Source of the DNA: Pengzhenrongella frigida
GTDB lineage: Bacteria; Actinomycetota; Actinomycetes; Actinomycetales; Cellulomonadaceae
Direction of reading: 5' to 3'
Assembly: GCF_004168625.1 (NCBI RefSeq)
Contig: NZ_SDWW01000014.1
Location: 1-64,000 of the forward strand
Length of the DNA: 64,000 bases
Below, piece after piece: positions 1-13,371 of this stretch (position 1 is its first letter; every line of letters starts with the position of its first letter). A program made the translations under genes and the position numbers. The notes below the pieces were generated by a model. The model was not told the DNA's origin and searched no databases. It saw only the letters and a list, made by a program, of their open reading frames with translations.

Positions 1-644
1 TCCAGCACGACCTCGGCGCCGCAGGCCCGCGCCGCCTGGCGCGCCCCGGCCGACACGTCGAGCGCAACCACCTGGGCGCCGTCGGCCACGGCGATCATCA
101 CCGCCGACAGCCCGACGCCGCCGCAGCCGTGGACCGCGAGCCAGTCGCCGGCGCGGGGCCGGGCGTGCACGGTGACGGCGCGGTAGGCGGTCGCGAACCG
201 GCAACCGAGCGCGGCCGCGGTCACCGGCGACATGCCGACGGGCAGCCGGACCAGGTTGACGTCCGCGTGGTCCAGCGCCACGTACTGGGCGAACGACCCG
301 GCCTGCGTGAACCCGGGCTGGGTCTGGCACTCGCACACCTGCCCTTCCCCGGCCGCGCACGCCGCACACTCGCCGCACGCGCACACGAACGGCACGGTCA
401 CGTCGTCGCCCACACGCCAGTCGCGCACCGCCGGGCCGACCTCGGCCACGGTCCCGGCGAGCTCGTGCCCCGGCACGTGCGGGAGCGTGATCCCGTCGTC
501 GTGCCCCTGCCAGCCGTGCCAGTCGCTGCGGCACACGCCGGTCGCGGCGACGCGCACGACGACGCCGTCGGCCGGGCACCCGGGGATCGGCACCTCGCGG
601 ACCACCAGCGGGCCGCCGAACTCCTCGAACACGACCGCACGCAT
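1..644 (-). CDS. Zinc-dependent alcohol dehydrogenase, C-terminus cut off by window edge
   Basis: Medium-chain alcohol dehydrogenase that would oxidise an alcohol with NAD(P) and zinc. About 214 N-terminal residues are visible. They begin [12 protein letters not shown] and include [10 protein letters not shown] (catalytic zinc Cys), GHELAGTV, the four-Cys structural zinc lobe ([17 protein letters not shown]) and the start of the Rossmann fold (HGCGGVGLS). The family is usually about 340 residues, so roughly a third is missing. The start at 644 is chosen from homology. The frame stays open upstream to an ATG at 842 that overlaps the amidohydrolase stop as ATGA; this would add 66 residues rich in Pro, Thr and Ser. 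Neither start has a clear ribosome binding site. The substrate is unknown. Confidence 0.85.
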   Translation of the reverse strand, partial: MRAVVFEEFGGPLVVREVPIPGCPADGVVVRVAATGVCRSDWHGWQGHDDGITLPHVPGHELAGTVAEVGPAVRDWRVGDDVTVPFVCACGECAACAAGEGQVCECQTQPGFTQAGSFAQYVALDHADVNLVRLPVGMSPVTAAALGCRFATAYRAVTVHARPRAGDWLAVHGCGGVGLSAVMIAVADGAQVVALDVSAGARQAARACGAEVVL

Positions 645-785
645 CAGCGGAACGCCGAACGCGGCCGGGCTCGCCGTCCCGAGATCCGTGGCTCCCGGGC
701 TCGTCGACCCAGAATCGACAGCCTTCGGGTTCGTGGACCCGACCACCTGGCCCGTCGGGATCGTCGGCGAAGACGTCGGCGGGGG

Positions 786-815
786 AGTCGTCAGTGCGGG
801 ACTCGTCAGTGCGGG
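786..815. repeat. Two tandem copies of a 15-bp unit upstream of the alcohol dehydrogenase
   Basis: AGTCGTCAGTGCGGG (786-800) is followed directly by ACTCGTCAGTGCGGG (801-815), a match of 14 in 15. Read on the minus strand in the dehydrogenase frame, the unit gives [10 protein letters not shown], inside the possible N-terminal extension. It may equally be untranslated spacer DNA between the two genes. Confidence 0.7.
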
Positions 816-838
816 AGGCGTGGTGGCGGCGTCGGGCA

Positions 839-2449
839 TCATCGGGTCAGCGTGCACCAGGTCCACCGGCCGGCGAGCAGCGTTCCACTGACCGGCATGG
901 CTCGCAGCGTCGCGTCGTCGGCGTCGAACGGGTCGACGTCGACGATCGCGAGGTCCGCGACGTCCCCGACCTCGACGCCCGCCCGACCCCCGGTCGAGGC
1001 CGCGAGCGCGACGTCCAGCGGAAGCTCCTGCTCGGGGTGCCACGCCTCGCGGTCGTCGCGGGAGCGGTGCACCGCCGCGGCGATCGCGAGCCACGGATCG
1101 AGCGGCGCGACGGGCGCATCCGACCCGAGCACGAGCTCCGCGCCGGCCGCGAGCAGGTCGGCGTAGGCGAACGCGCGACCGGTCTGCCCGGGCCAGTGCC
1201 GGTCGGCGACATCCCGGTCGTCGAGGGCATGCTCGGGCTGGATGCTCGCGACGACGCCGAGCGCGGCGAACCGGACGAGGTCCGCGGGCGCGAGCAGCTG
1301 CGCGTGCTCGATGCTGCCCCGCGCGCCGGTCGCCTCGAACGCGTCGAGCGCGAGCCCGACCGCGCGATCGCCGATCGCGTGGATCGCACACGTCAGCCCG
1401 AACCGGGTCGCCGTGGCCATCAGCCGGGTGAGCTCTTCCGGGCCGACGGCGAGCACCCCGTGCGGCGCCGTCGTTCCCTCGAGACCGGGGTACACCTGGT
1501 GGCAGAACGCCGTGCGGGTGTTGAGCGAGCCGTCGCTGATCACCTTGAGCGGCCCCTGGGTGAGCAGCCCGTCCGAGCCGGGCACGACGTCACCGGTGGC
1601 GAACTCACGCAGTCCCGCCTGGTCGAGGTGCTCGGGCCAGGTACCCGCCGCGACCCGCAGCGCGTCCGCGCCCGCGTCGATCCGCCGACGCCAGGCGACC
1701 AGGTTGTCGGCCAGCTCGTAGTCGATGACCGAGACGACCCCGCGCGCGGCGGCAGCCCGCGCGGCCTCGTCGACCCAGGCGTCGAGCACGGGGGTCGGCA
1801 CCGCACTGATGGCCTCACTGAGCGCGAACCACTCCTGCTCGCGCATGATCCCGGTCGGGTGCCCGACGACGCCGTGACGCGCCAGCGCGGTCACGTTCAG
1901 CCACCCGCAGTGCAGGTCACCGGACACGAGCACGACCGGGGTGTCCGGCAGGCCGGCCGCGCGCAGGCCGTCGTCGAGCATCGCGGCGCTCGGGGCGTCC
2001 GGCCAGAGCCCGTCGCGAAACCCGAACCCGATGAGCGGCGCACCCGGGGCGAGCGGGCGGTCCCGCAGGCGCGCGACGACGAGCGCAACCGTGTCGGCCG
2101 CGGACCGTGCCCCCGACACGTCGAGCCGCTGCCTGGCCAGCGCCCACTGGGCGAAGTGCACGTGCGCATCCCGAAGCCCGCGCATCACGGTGCGCCCGCC
2201 GAGCTCCACGCGCTCGGGCTCGTCGGCGCCGTCAGACACGCCCGGCCCGCCCGAGCCGTCAGACCCGCCCGACCCGCCCGGACGACCAGCTGCCGCCGCG
2301 GCGATGCTCACCACCCGACCGTCTCGCACGAGCACATCGACGAGCTGGGTCGACCCCAGCAGCCGTCCACCGCTCAGCAGAACCGAACCACTCACCGTGA
2401 CCGCCACCCCGTCCTCCCCACGCCGCACCGGCTCTTCCGCGCGACTCAT
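839..2449 (-). CDS. Amidohydrolase family protein (YtcJ-like)
   Basis: Metal-dependent hydrolase of the amidohydrolase superfamily, closest in pattern to the YtcJ/amidohydrolase_3 group; substrate unknown. It is 536 residues from the ATG at 2449, where GGAG lies 7 bases upstream; the adjacent ATG at 2452 is nearly equivalent. Visible are the metal-binding DAHVHF motif, a long central barrel, [27 protein letters not shown] (the catalytic Asp region) and the terminal beta-domain [14 protein letters not shown]. Its TGA stop overlaps the upstream in-frame ATG of the alcohol dehydrogenase, so the two may be cotranscribed. The frame is open much further upstream, but that part is Arg-rich and does not look coding. 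Confidence 0.85.
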   Translation of the reverse strand: MSRAEEPVRRGEDGVAVTVSGSVLLSGGRLLGSTQLVDVLVRDGRVVSIAAAAAGRPGGSGGSDGSGGPGVSDGADEPERVELGGRTVMRGLRDAHVHFAQWALARQRLDVSGARSAADTVALVVARLRDRPLAPGAPLIGFGFRDGLWPDAPSAAMLDDGLRAAGLPDTPVVLVSGDLHCGWLNVTALARHGVVGHPTGIMREQEWFALSEAISAVPTPVLDAWVDEAARAAAARGVVSVIDYELADNLVAWRRRIDAGADALRVAAGTWPEHLDQAGLREFATGDVVPGSDGLLTQGPLKVISDGSLNTRTAFCHQVYPGLEGTTAPHGVLAVGPEELTRLMATATRFGLTCAIHAIGDRAVGLALDAFEATGARGSIEHAQLLAPADLVRFAALGVVASIQPEHALDDRDVADRHWPGQTGRAFAYADLLAAGAELVLGSDAPVAPLDPWLAIAAAVHRSRDDREAWHPEQELPLDVALAASTGGRAGVEVGDVADLAIVDVDPFDADDATLRAMPVSGTLLAGRWTWCTLTR

Positions 2450-2672
2450 CATGACGCTCCGAGTTGTCATACCAATGCCCAGCCGCGACGACGCCGCATC
2501 CCCGACGCCGTTCGGTGCCCGGTGCTGACAGCCGCACCTGGGGCGAGAGTGGCCACCGGGGCAGATGAGACATCCCACCGACCACACGGCGACACTGCAG
2601 CCCCACGCGCGGCTGTCCACACCGCGCACCCTGCCCGAGCATGCGCCTGCGGACCCCGGACCCGGCCCGGGC

Positions 2673-3617
2673 CTACCGCAGGGGGTGGCCGGTGAGGCGC
2701 TCGTACGCCTCGTGGTACCTCGCCTGCGTGCGCTCGACGACCTCGGCCGGGAGCTCGGGCGGCGGCGTCGTGCCCGCACGGTCCCAGCCCGACGCCGACG
2801 ACGTCAGCCAGTCGCGCACGTACTGCTTGTCGAAGCTCGCCTGCGCGCGGCCCGGGGCCCACGTGTCCGCCGGCCAGAACCGCGACGAGTCGGGAGTGAG
2901 CACCTCGTCGCCGAGCACGATCGCGCCGGCGTACGGGCCCTGGGTCGCCCGGCCGAACTCGAACTTCGTGTCCGCCAGGATCAGTCCGCGTCCGCGGGCG
3001 ATCGCCTCGGCCCGGCCGTACACCGCCAGGGTGAGATCGCGCAGGCGCGCCGCGTCGTCGGCCCCGATCGCGCGCGCGACGACGTCGTAGCTCACGTTCT
3101 CGTCGTGCTCGCCGACGGCGGCCTTGGTCGCCGGGGTGAAGATCGCCGCGGGCAGCCGTGACCCGTCCACCAGACCGCCGGGCAGCGGGACCCCGCACAC
3201 GCTGCCGCCGTCGGGCCCGCCGCGGCGGTACTCCACCAGCCCGGAGCCGGTCAGGTAGCCGCGGGCGACGCACTCGACCGGGAACATCTCCAGGCGCTGG
3301 CAGATCATCGCGCGCCCGGCAACCTGCGCCGGGACGTCCAGGCTCACGACGTGGTTCGGCACGAGGTCGCTGAGCTGGTCGAACCACCACAGGCTGAGCT
3401 GGGTCAGCACGACGCCCTTGCCGGGGACGGGCGAGGGCAAGATGTGGTCGTACGCGCTGATCCGGTCGCTCGCGACCACGAGCACGACGTCGCCGTCGGG
3501 GTGCGGCGCGGCCGGCAGGTACAGGTCACGGACCTTGCCGGCGTAGGTGTGGGTCCAACCCGGCAGGTCGAGGGCGGTTCCGGGCACAGGCGCAGGTGGC
3601 TGGATCACGGGAGTCAT
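2673..3617 (-). CDS. purC: Phosphoribosylaminoimidazole-succinocarboxamide synthase
   Basis: SAICAR synthetase, the step of de novo purine synthesis that joins CAIR and aspartate using ATP. The 314-residue product fits the longer bacterial form. Visible are YAGKVRDLY near the N-terminus (ATP-binding Gly-Lys loop), VASDRISAYDHILP, the signature ECVARGYLTGSG, LILADTKFEFG and DSSRFWP. It starts at an ATG at 3617. It lies 112 bp downstream of purD on the same strand, so purD-purC may form one purine unit. The 220 bp that follow its 3' end, up to the amidohydrolase start, show no gene. Confidence 0.97.
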   Translation of the reverse strand: MTPVIQPPAPVPGTALDLPGWTHTYAGKVRDLYLPAAPHPDGDVVLVVASDRISAYDHILPSPVPGKGVVLTQLSLWWFDQLSDLVPNHVVSLDVPAQVAGRAMICQRLEMFPVECVARGYLTGSGLVEYRRGGPDGGSVCGVPLPGGLVDGSRLPAAIFTPATKAAVGEHDENVSYDVVARAIGADDAARLRDLTLAVYGRAEAIARGRGLILADTKFEFGRATQGPYAGAIVLGDEVLTPDSSRFWPADTWAPGRAQASFDKQYVRDWLTSSASGWDRAGTTPPPELPAEVVERTQARYHEAYERLTGHPLR

Positions 3618-3729
3618 CCTCCCGCATCGGCGGACGGCGGTGCAGCGCGCGCCACCTGCCGGTCGGCCGAAGCCGGTCCGGGACGAGGCGAGGCGCGGCG
3701 CGGCGAGCGAACCTTCGGCTCAGCGTCGG

Positions 3730-5004
3730 TCAGGACGCGGTCGACACCGCCAGGGCGATGTCCGACCGGTGGTGCGAGCCGGGCAGGGCGATCTGCTCGA
3801 CGCCGGCGTACGCCGCCGCGCGGGCCGCCGCCAGGTCCGGGCCGACACCGACCACGGAGAGCACGCGTCCCCCGGCGGCGACGAGCGAACCGCCGTCGGA
3901 GAGCGCCGTGCCCGCGTGCAGCACGTGCACCCCCTCGACCTGCTCGGCGGCCTCGATCCCGGTGATCGGGTCGCCGCCGCGGGCCGACTCGGGGTACCCG
4001 TGCGCGGCCACGACGACGGTCACCGCGGCCGCCTTGCGCCAGCGCAGCGGCGGCACGTCGGCGAGGTGCCCGGTCGCCGCGGCGTGCAGCACGCCCGCGA
4101 GCGGGGTCTTGAGCCGGGCGAGCACCACCTGCGTCTCGGGGTCGCCGAACCGGGCGTTGAACTCGACCACACGCATGCCCCGACTCGTCATCGCGAGGCC
4201 GACGTAGAGCACGCCGGTGAACGGGATCCCGCGGCGGGCCATCTCGTCGACGGTCGGCTGCGCGACGCGCTCGAGCACGTCGGCGACCAGGCCCTCGGGT
4301 GCCCACGGCAGCGGCGAGTACGCGCCCATGCCGCCGGTGTTCGGGCCGGCATCGCCGTCGTGCGCGCGCTTGAAGTCCTGCGCCGGCGCGAGCGGCACGA
4401 CCGTGACACCGTCGGTCAGGCAGAACAGCGAGATCTCCGGCCCGTCGAGGTACTCCTCGATCAGCACGGTCCCGCCGGGCTTGTCCAGGCAGGACGCGGC
4501 GTGCGCGAGCGCCTCGGCCCGGTCGGACGTGACCACCACGCCCTTGCCGGCGGCCAGACCGTCGTCCTTGACGACGTGCGGCGCGCCGAACGCGTCGAGC
4601 GCGTCGGCGACCTCGGCGAGGGTGGTGCACACGTGGGCCATCGCGGTGGGCACCCCGGCGAGGGCCATGACCTCCTTGGCGAAGGCCTTCGACCCCTCGA
4701 GCACGGCGGCCTCGGCGCTGGGGCCGAAGCACGCGATCCCGGCGTCGCGGACGGCGTCGGCCACCCCGGCGACCAGGGGCCCCTCGGGGCCGACGACGAC
4801 GAGATCGGCACCGAGGGACGTCGCCAGCGCGGCGACGGCGGCGCCGTCGAACGCGTCGACGTCGTGCAGCTCGGCGAGCTCGCCGATCCCCGGGTTGCCC
4901 GGGGCGGCGTGCAGCTCGTGGGGCGCACCCCCGTCGGGCCCGACGGCGAGTGCGCGGACGAGGGCGTGTTCGCGGGCGCCGGTCCCCACCACAAGAATCT
5001 TCAC
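3730..5004 (-). CDS. purD: Phosphoribosylamine-glycine ligase (GAR synthetase)
   Basis: Catalyses the second step of de novo purine synthesis, joining phosphoribosylamine and glycine with ATP. It has 424 residues, the usual monofunctional length. Visible are the N-terminal [29 protein letters not shown], the ATP-grasp segment [14 protein letters not shown], the signature [12 protein letters not shown] and RFGDPETQ. The start is GTG at 5004. It lies upstream of purC and 153 bp downstream of pckG, with a long inverted repeat in that gap that probably separates the transcripts. Confidence 0.97.
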   Translation of the reverse strand: MKILVVGTGAREHALVRALAVGPDGGAPHELHAAPGNPGIGELAELHDVDAFDGAAVAALATSLGADLVVVGPEGPLVAGVADAVRDAGIACFGPSAEAAVLEGSKAFAKEVMALAGVPTAMAHVCTTLAEVADALDAFGAPHVVKDDGLAAGKGVVVTSDRAEALAHAASCLDKPGGTVLIEEYLDGPEISLFCLTDGVTVVPLAPAQDFKRAHDGDAGPNTGGMGAYSPLPWAPEGLVADVLERVAQPTVDEMARRGIPFTGVLYVGLAMTSRGMRVVEFNARFGDPETQVVLARLKTPLAGVLHAAATGHLADVPPLRWRKAAAVTVVVAAHGYPESARGGDPITGIEAAEQVEGVHVLHAGTALSDGGSLVAAGGRVLSVVGVGPDLAAARAAAYAGVEQIALPGSHHRSDIALAVSTAS

Positions 5005-5076
5005 CCGGACAACCTATCGGCCCGGCAGACCCCCGGCAGACCCCTGGCAGACCCTCAGCCGACTCCGAAAAGCCCC

Positions 5077-5140
5077 CGCCGAGAAGGTGAATCCCGTCCG
5101 AACACGCCGTTGTAGTCGGACGGGAATCACCCCCTCGGCG
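5077..5140. terminator. Long inverted repeat between pckG and purD, probable terminator
   Basis: Outer arms CGCCGAG (5077-5083) and CTCGGCG (5134-5140) enclose a 16-bp stem. Its arms are GGTGAATCCCGTCCGA (5086-5101) and TCGGACGGGAATCACC (5116-5131), with one A/A mismatch and a 14-base loop. It starts just after the pckG stop and ends about 70 bp before purD, which fits a pckG terminator. No U-tract is present, as is common in actinobacteria. The CGCCGAG ends resemble the arms of the repeat at 14902-14965. Confidence 0.65.
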
Positions 5141-5157
5141 AGGTGGGTCGAGGCGGG

Positions 5158-7053
<1,896 letters not shown>

Positions 7054-7143
7054 GCGATCGGCCTCTCACAGCGGGGGACATCTCGGCGTGTTGTTCTTCC
7101 ACCCTCCGCTCGAGGCGCACACTTTTCCACCCGAGTTGCCGAG

Positions 7144-7159
7144 AAGAATCGCCGTTCTT
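7144..7159. promoter_or_regulatory. Inverted repeat in the pckG/regulator intergenic region, candidate operator
   Basis: AAGAA-TCGCCG-TTCTT is a perfect 5-bp inverted repeat with a 6-base spacer, 17 bases before the regulator's ATG and about 90 bases before pckG. It lies in a locally AT-richer stretch between divergent genes. A role as autoregulatory or pckG operator is inferred from position only. Confidence 0.35.
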
Positions 7160-7175
7160 GCTCTAGCGTCAAGTC

Positions 7176-8687
7176 ATGGTCCCCACCCCGCGCTCCACCC
7201 CCCTGGCCGACGACGACGGCGCCGACGGCGACCCGGCGGTCGACGCGGGCGCTGCGGCACCCGACCTGATCACCCTCGGTCGCCGGATCCGACACTTCCG
7301 CACGGAACGATCCTTCACGCTCGACCGGCTGTCCGCCGCGGTCGGCACGGCCTCGAGCCAGCTCTCGCTGATCGAGAACGGGCACCGCGAGCCCCGCCTG
7401 TCGCTCCTGCGCGCCATCGCTGCCGCGCTCGACGTGCCGCTCGCGGACCTGCTGGCCGCCGAGCCGCCGAGCCGCCGGGCCGCGCTCGAGATCGCCCTCG
7501 ACCGGGCCCAGCGCGGCTCGCTGTACGCCTCCCTCGGCCTGCCGCCGGTCCGTCCGGGCCGCAAGCTGCCGGTCGAGGCGCTCGAGTCGCTCGTCGGGCT
7601 GCACACCGAGCTGGCCCGGCGCGCGAACCAGTCGATCGCCACCCCGGAGGAGGCGCGCCGGGCGAACACCGAGCTGCGGCTGTGGATGCGGAGCAAGGAC
7701 AACTACCTGCCCGACATCGAGCAGCTCGGCGAGGACATGGTGCGGGCAGCCGGGTACACCGTGGGGGCCGTCACGCACCGGGCGGTGGCACGGATGGCCG
7801 AACAGCTCGGGTTCACGATCATCCACGTGCGCGACCTGCCGCACTCGACCCGGACCGTCACCGACCTCGCGAACGGGCGGATCTACCTGCCGCCCGCGTC
7901 GATCCCGGGCGGGCACGGCCTGCGGTCGCTCGCGCTGCAGGCGGTCGCGCACCGGGTGCTCGGCCACGAGCGGCCGGCAAGCTACGCCGACTTCCTGCGG
8001 CAGCGGGTCGAGATCAACTACTTCGCCGCGGCCGCGCTCATCCCCCGCACCGCGGCGCTCGACTACCTGTCCGCGGCGAAGAAGGAGAAGGACCTGGCGA
8101 TCGAGGACTTCCGCGACGCGTTCGGCGTCACGCACGAGGCGGCCGCGCACCGGTTCACGAACCTCGCGACCGTCCACCTCGGTCTGCCTGTGCACTTCCT
8201 GCGGGTGGGCGACGACGGCGCGCTGTACCGCGGGTACGAGAACGACCGGGTGGGCTTCCGCACGGACCCGACCGGCGCGATCGAGGGGCAGCTGGTGTGC
8301 AAGCACTGGGCGGCGCGGGCGGCCTTCGCCCGGCGGGACCGCACCACCGAGTTCCACCAGTACACCGACACCCCGAACGGCACGTTCTGGTGCACCACCC
8401 AGACCGGGGCGACGTCGTCAGGCCCGTTCTCGATCACCGTGGGGGTGCCGTACGCGCACTCGAAGTGGTTCCGTGGCCGCGAGACGACCCGGCACACGGT
8501 GTCGCGCTGCCCGGACGACACCTGCTGCCGGCGCCCGCCGGCCGACCTGGCCTCGCGCTGGTCCGACCAGTCCTGGCCGAGCGCGCGCCTGCACTCGCAG
8601 ATCCTCGCGCCGCTGCCGCAGGGCAGGTTCCCGGGGGTCGACGACACGGACCTGTACGCCTTCCTCGAACGGCACGCCACGAGCTGA
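7176..8687 (+). CDS. RamB/ScfR-like transcriptional regulator (XRE HTH with IrrE-like and DUF2083 domains)
   Basis: Cytoplasmic DNA-binding regulator of 503 residues. An XRE-type helix-turn-helix (about residues 30-90: LGRRIRHFRTERSFTLDRLS to LSLIENGHREPRLSLLRAIA) is followed by a helical linker and an ImmA/IrrE-like domain. The protease motif of that domain is degenerate (AVAHRVLGHE rather than HExxH). The C-terminal short-chain-fatty-acid-regulator domain contains paired cysteines (CPDDTCC). Family members such as RamB of Corynebacterium control acetate and propionate metabolism genes. Its divergence from pckG suggests control of gluconeogenic carbon flow. No Shine-Dalgarno precedes the ATG and TCTAGCGT lies close upstream, so the mRNA may be leaderless. 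Confidence 0.85.
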   Translation: MVPTPRSTPLADDDGADGDPAVDAGAAAPDLITLGRRIRHFRTERSFTLDRLSAAVGTASSQLSLIENGHREPRLSLLRAIAAALDVPLADLLAAEPPSRRAALEIALDRAQRGSLYASLGLPPVRPGRKLPVEALESLVGLHTELARRANQSIATPEEARRANTELRLWMRSKDNYLPDIEQLGEDMVRAAGYTVGAVTHRAVARMAEQLGFTIIHVRDLPHSTRTVTDLANGRIYLPPASIPGGHGLRSLALQAVAHRVLGHERPASYADFLRQRVEINYFAAAALIPRTAALDYLSAAKKEKDLAIEDFRDAFGVTHEAAAHRFTNLATVHLGLPVHFLRVGDDGALYRGYENDRVGFRTDPTGAIEGQLVCKHWAARAAFARRDRTTEFHQYTDTPNGTFWCTTQTGATSSGPFSITVGVPYAHSKWFRGRETTRHTVSRCPDDTCCRRPPADLASRWSDQSWPSARLHSQILAPLPQGRFPGVDDTDLYAFLERHATS

Positions 8688-8715
8688 CCGCCGCCCCGCA
8701 CCCCACCGGCGGCGG
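8688..8715. terminator. Bidirectional hairpin between convergent regulator and purA
   Basis: CCGCCGCC (8688-8695) and GGCGGCGG (8708-8715) form a perfect 8-bp GC stem with a 12-base loop. It fills most of the 35-bp gap between the two convergent stop codons, the usual place for a shared terminator. Confidence 0.65.
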
Positions 8716-8722
8716 CCTGCGG

Positions 8723-10009
<1,287 letters not shown>

Positions 10010-10140
10010 CTGATTCCCACTCTCGCCCTGCCTTGGTGGCTGGCACCCGGTCGAACCGCGTCAGCCGGGGCCCGGACGGCAGTGGCCCGGAACCCCGGAT
10101 AGAGGTTACCTGAGGGCACGACGGCGGCGTGGGCCCCGTC

Positions 10141-10184
10141 TCAGCGCAGCGGCCGGTCAGCGCTGCGCAGCCGGTCAGCGCAGG
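10141..10184. repeat. Short direct repeats around the 3' end of the DUF3151 gene
   Basis: The element GCCGGTCAGCGC occurs twice within about 30 bp, and CAGCGCAG or close variants occur three times. The block spans the TGA of the DUF3151 gene. It looks like local tandem duplication; no function is evident. Confidence 0.5.
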
Positions 10185-10630
10185 GCGGCGACCTCCGCCG
10201 GGGTCGTGCCCGAGTCGAGCAGGAGCTGCGCGCACCGTTCGGCCTCCGGGGCCTCGCCGATCGCGGCGGCCGCCTCCGACAGGGCGAGCACGGCCCGCAG
10301 CACGCCCTGGTTCGGCACGTGGTCGACCGGGACGGGTCCCTGGCCGCGCCAGCCCGCGCGGCGCAGCGCGTCGAGACCGCGGTGGTACCCGGTGCGGGCA
10401 TAGGCGTAGGCGGCGACCGGGTCGGACGCACCGCCGCCGGCCGGCGCGAGGGCCTCCTCCGCGAGCAACGCCCACAGGTACGACGACGCCGGCTCGTGGC
10501 GGACGACGTCGCGCACCTCGGCCCCGGCCGCGAGCGCCGCGCGGGCCGCGGTATCGGGGTGCGTGGCAGGCAGGAGCACGGGGGCCGGGCCGTCGAGGAG
10601 GTTGCGGGAGGTCGGGTGTTCGAGGCTCAT
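10175..10630 (-). CDS. DUF3151 family protein
   Basis: Small cytoplasmic protein of 151 residues from an actinobacteria-specific family of unknown function. From the ATG at 10630 it reads MSLEHPTSRNLLDGP, then a helical Ala-rich region with family-like segments YLWALLAEEAL, AYAYARTGYHRGLDALRRAGW and VPVDHVPNQGVLRAVLAL. It lacks a signal peptide, membrane segments and cysteines. It is the next gene upstream of purA on the same strand, 165 bp away, which may be coincidental. The frame remains open 13 codons further upstream, but that extension looks non-coding. Confidence 0.85.
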   Translation of the reverse strand: MSLEHPTSRNLLDGPAPVLLPATHPDTAARAALAAGAEVRDVVRHEPASSYLWALLAEEALAPAGGGASDPVAAYAYARTGYHRGLDALRRAGWRGQGPVPVDHVPNQGVLRAVLALSEAAAAIGEAPEAERCAQLLLDSGTTPAEVAALR

Positions 10631-10808
10631 CGGGACAGTGTGGACCGTCGCAGGGCGGCGTGCGGCCACGTCCGGCCCCGGCGCGACCAGGATTCGCGGC
10701 CGAGAACCTGACCACGAGCGGCCCGGATCGTCTAGCGTGCGAGCGAGGTCCTATGTCCGAAAAGTGGTCGCGGACGCGGTCACGCAGCGCACCGACGTCA
10801 GGAGCACC

Positions 10809-11249
10809 GTGGCAGATGCAGACGGCCCGCCGGGCGACGCACCCGACCCCATCGACCCGGCCGCCCAGCCTGAGGTGGCCGACCCCGTCGAGACGGTCGC
10901 CCCGACGTTCGGCCCCGGCGCCGTCGAGCCGGGCACCGTGCACGTGTTCGTCGGCGCGGACCGGACCCGGATCGTGCTCGCGGGCGAGATCGACACCGAG
11001 CTGGCGGACGACCTCCATGACGCGGCCGCCGCCGCTGAGCACGCGCACCAACCGATCGAGATCGACGCGCACCACGTGACGTTCATGGACTCGTCCGGGG
11101 TCGCGTTCCTGGCTCGGCTCTCGACCCGCAGCACCACGCCGGTCCGGCTGATCCGCGTGCCGCCCACGGTTCGCTTCCTGCTCGAGGTCACCCGCATCGG
11201 CGAGCTGCTCGACGTCGTCGACGACGACGACCCCGGCACCGAGCTCTAG
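10809..11249 (+). CDS. STAS-domain protein (anti-sigma-factor antagonist-like)
   Basis: Likely an anti-anti-sigma or other STAS regulatory protein acting by partner switching. The GTG start at 10809 is preceded by GGAG 4 bases away, giving 146 residues. The first 40 or so are an acidic Pro/Ala-rich tail. The STAS domain follows: VFVGADRTRIVLAGEIDTEL, then the phosphorylation loop ITHHVTFMDSSGVAF-like segment (seen as VTFMDSSGVAF), with Ser available for a partner kinase, then a C-terminal helix and a very acidic end (VVDDDDPGTEL). No RsbW-type kinase or sigma factor gene lies next to it, so its partner is unknown. Confidence 0.8.
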   Translation: MADADGPPGDAPDPIDPAAQPEVADPVETVAPTFGPGAVEPGTVHVFVGADRTRIVLAGEIDTELADDLHDAAAAAEHAHQPIEIDAHHVTFMDSSGVAFLARLSTRSTTPVRLIRVPPTVRFLLEVTRIGELLDVVDDDDPGTEL

Positions 11250-11304
11250 CGCCGACGGCGCCTCGAGCACCGCCTGACCGCCTGATCGCCTGGACCTGAC
11301 ACGA

Positions 11305-11352
11305 CAACGTCCGAGCGCCGACGTCCTCTCGGACGCCCGCGCTCGGACGTTG
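11305..11352. terminator. Hairpin between convergent STAS gene and aldolase gene
   Basis: CAACGTCCGAGCG (11305-11317) and CGCTCGGACGTTG (11340-11352) form a perfect 13-bp stem. The loop itself contains a smaller inverted repeat. It lies between the stop codons of two convergent genes, consistent with a bidirectional terminator. Confidence 0.75.
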
Positions 11353-11386
11353 GTCGCGAGATGCGGTGCAGCTGGTGGGTACCAGG

Positions 11387-12406
<1,020 letters not shown>

Positions 12407-12480
12407 CGACGGATCTCCTCAGACGTGTTCGGGTGTGGTGATTTTCGCTTCGATTCTGGCACGGATGAACGCCGCGTGGC

Positions 12481-12492
12481 CGGGACGTCCCG
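12481..12492. repeat. 12-bp perfect palindrome upstream of the aldolase gene
   Basis: CGGGACGTCCCG lies about 75 bp upstream of the aldolase ATG and just after the methyltransferase stop. It may be an operator or a minor terminator stem; position is the only clue. Confidence 0.3.
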
Positions 12493-12525
12493 CCTATGGA
12501 CGCGCTGGTGAGCGCTCGAAGGAGC

Positions 12526-13227
12526 TCAGCCGACGTGCGCGTGCTGCGCGATCCACGCGTGCATCGCGATCGCGGCGGCCGCGCCCGCGTTGATCGAGCG
12601 GGTCGAGCCGAACTGCGCGATGTGCAGCACGTCCCGCGCCCCCGCCCGCGCCTCGTCGGACAGCCCCACGCTCTCCTGCCCGAACAGCAGCACGCACGCC
12701 CGCGGCAGGGCGTACCCCTCGAGCGGCACCGAACCGGGCAGGTTGTCGATCCCGAGGACCGGGATCCCGGCCCCATCCGCCCAGGTCAGCAGGTCGGCGA
12801 CGTCGGCGTGGTGGCGCAGGTGCTGGTAGCGGTCGGTGACCATCGCGCCGCGCCGATTCCAGCGGCGGCGCCCGACGATGTGCACCTCGGCGGCGGCGAA
12901 CGCGTTCGCGGTCCGCACGACCGACCCGATGTTCATGTCGTGCGCCCAGTTCTCGATGGCGACGTGGAACGGGTGCCGGCGGGTGTCGAGGTCGGCGACG
13001 ATCGCGTCCATCGACCAGTACCGGTAGCGGTCGACGACGTTGCGCCGGTCGCCGCATCCGAGGAGCTCGGGGTCGTAGCGGGGGTCGTCCGGCCACGCCT
13101 CCGGCCCACCGGGCCAGGGGCCGACGCCGACCTCCATCCGGACCTCCGCCGTCCCGTCCGGGCCGTCGGGGCCGCGGACCTGGGACGTCACGTCGAACGC
13201 GGTGCGCTCGCCCAGTGCCTCAGTCAT
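12526..13227 (-). CDS. SpoU/TrmH-family RNA methyltransferase
   Basis: SPOUT-class enzyme that uses S-adenosylmethionine to 2'-O-methylate tRNA or rRNA; the exact target is unknown. It has 233 residues from the ATG at 13227, which has GAGGGG 7 bases upstream. The three SPOUT motifs are clear: motif 1 around HDMNIGSVVRTANAF, motif 2 VLLFGQESVGLS and motif 3 STRSINAGAAAAIAMHAW. The first 55 residues (YDPELLGCGDRRNVVDRYRYW and before) form an extra N-terminal segment seen in actinobacterial members. A GTG six codons upstream is a less likely start. Confidence 0.88.
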   Translation of the reverse strand: MTEALGERTAFDVTSQVRGPDGPDGTAEVRMEVGVGPWPGGPEAWPDDPRYDPELLGCGDRRNVVDRYRYWSMDAIVADLDTRRHPFHVAIENWAHDMNIGSVVRTANAFAAAEVHIVGRRRWNRRGAMVTDRYQHLRHHADVADLLTWADGAGIPVLGIDNLPGSVPLEGYALPRACVLLFGQESVGLSDEARAGARDVLHIAQFGSTRSINAGAAAAIAMHAWIAQHAHVG

Positions 13228-13371
13228 CGACCCACCCCTCGACACCGGCCGCGGCGGCCACGTGCGGGGACGACCCTAACGAGAAACTGCGTGGGTGCTC
13301 CACGTCGGGGCGAGCCCCGGAGGCGGCGCACCGAATGGGGACGAGGGCGCGCCCCCCGTACTCTGGACGGT

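Noticed and set aside
10010-10174. A purine riboswitch upstream of purA
   Set aside because: No conserved purine-aptamer core or matching stems were seen; the leader holds only short GC repeats near its far end.
12526-13227. A phage- or plasmid-borne 23S rRNA resistance methyltransferase
   Set aside because: Base composition matches the neighbours, and the product looks like an ordinary SpoU housekeeping enzyme; no thiostrepton-type biosynthetic genes are near.
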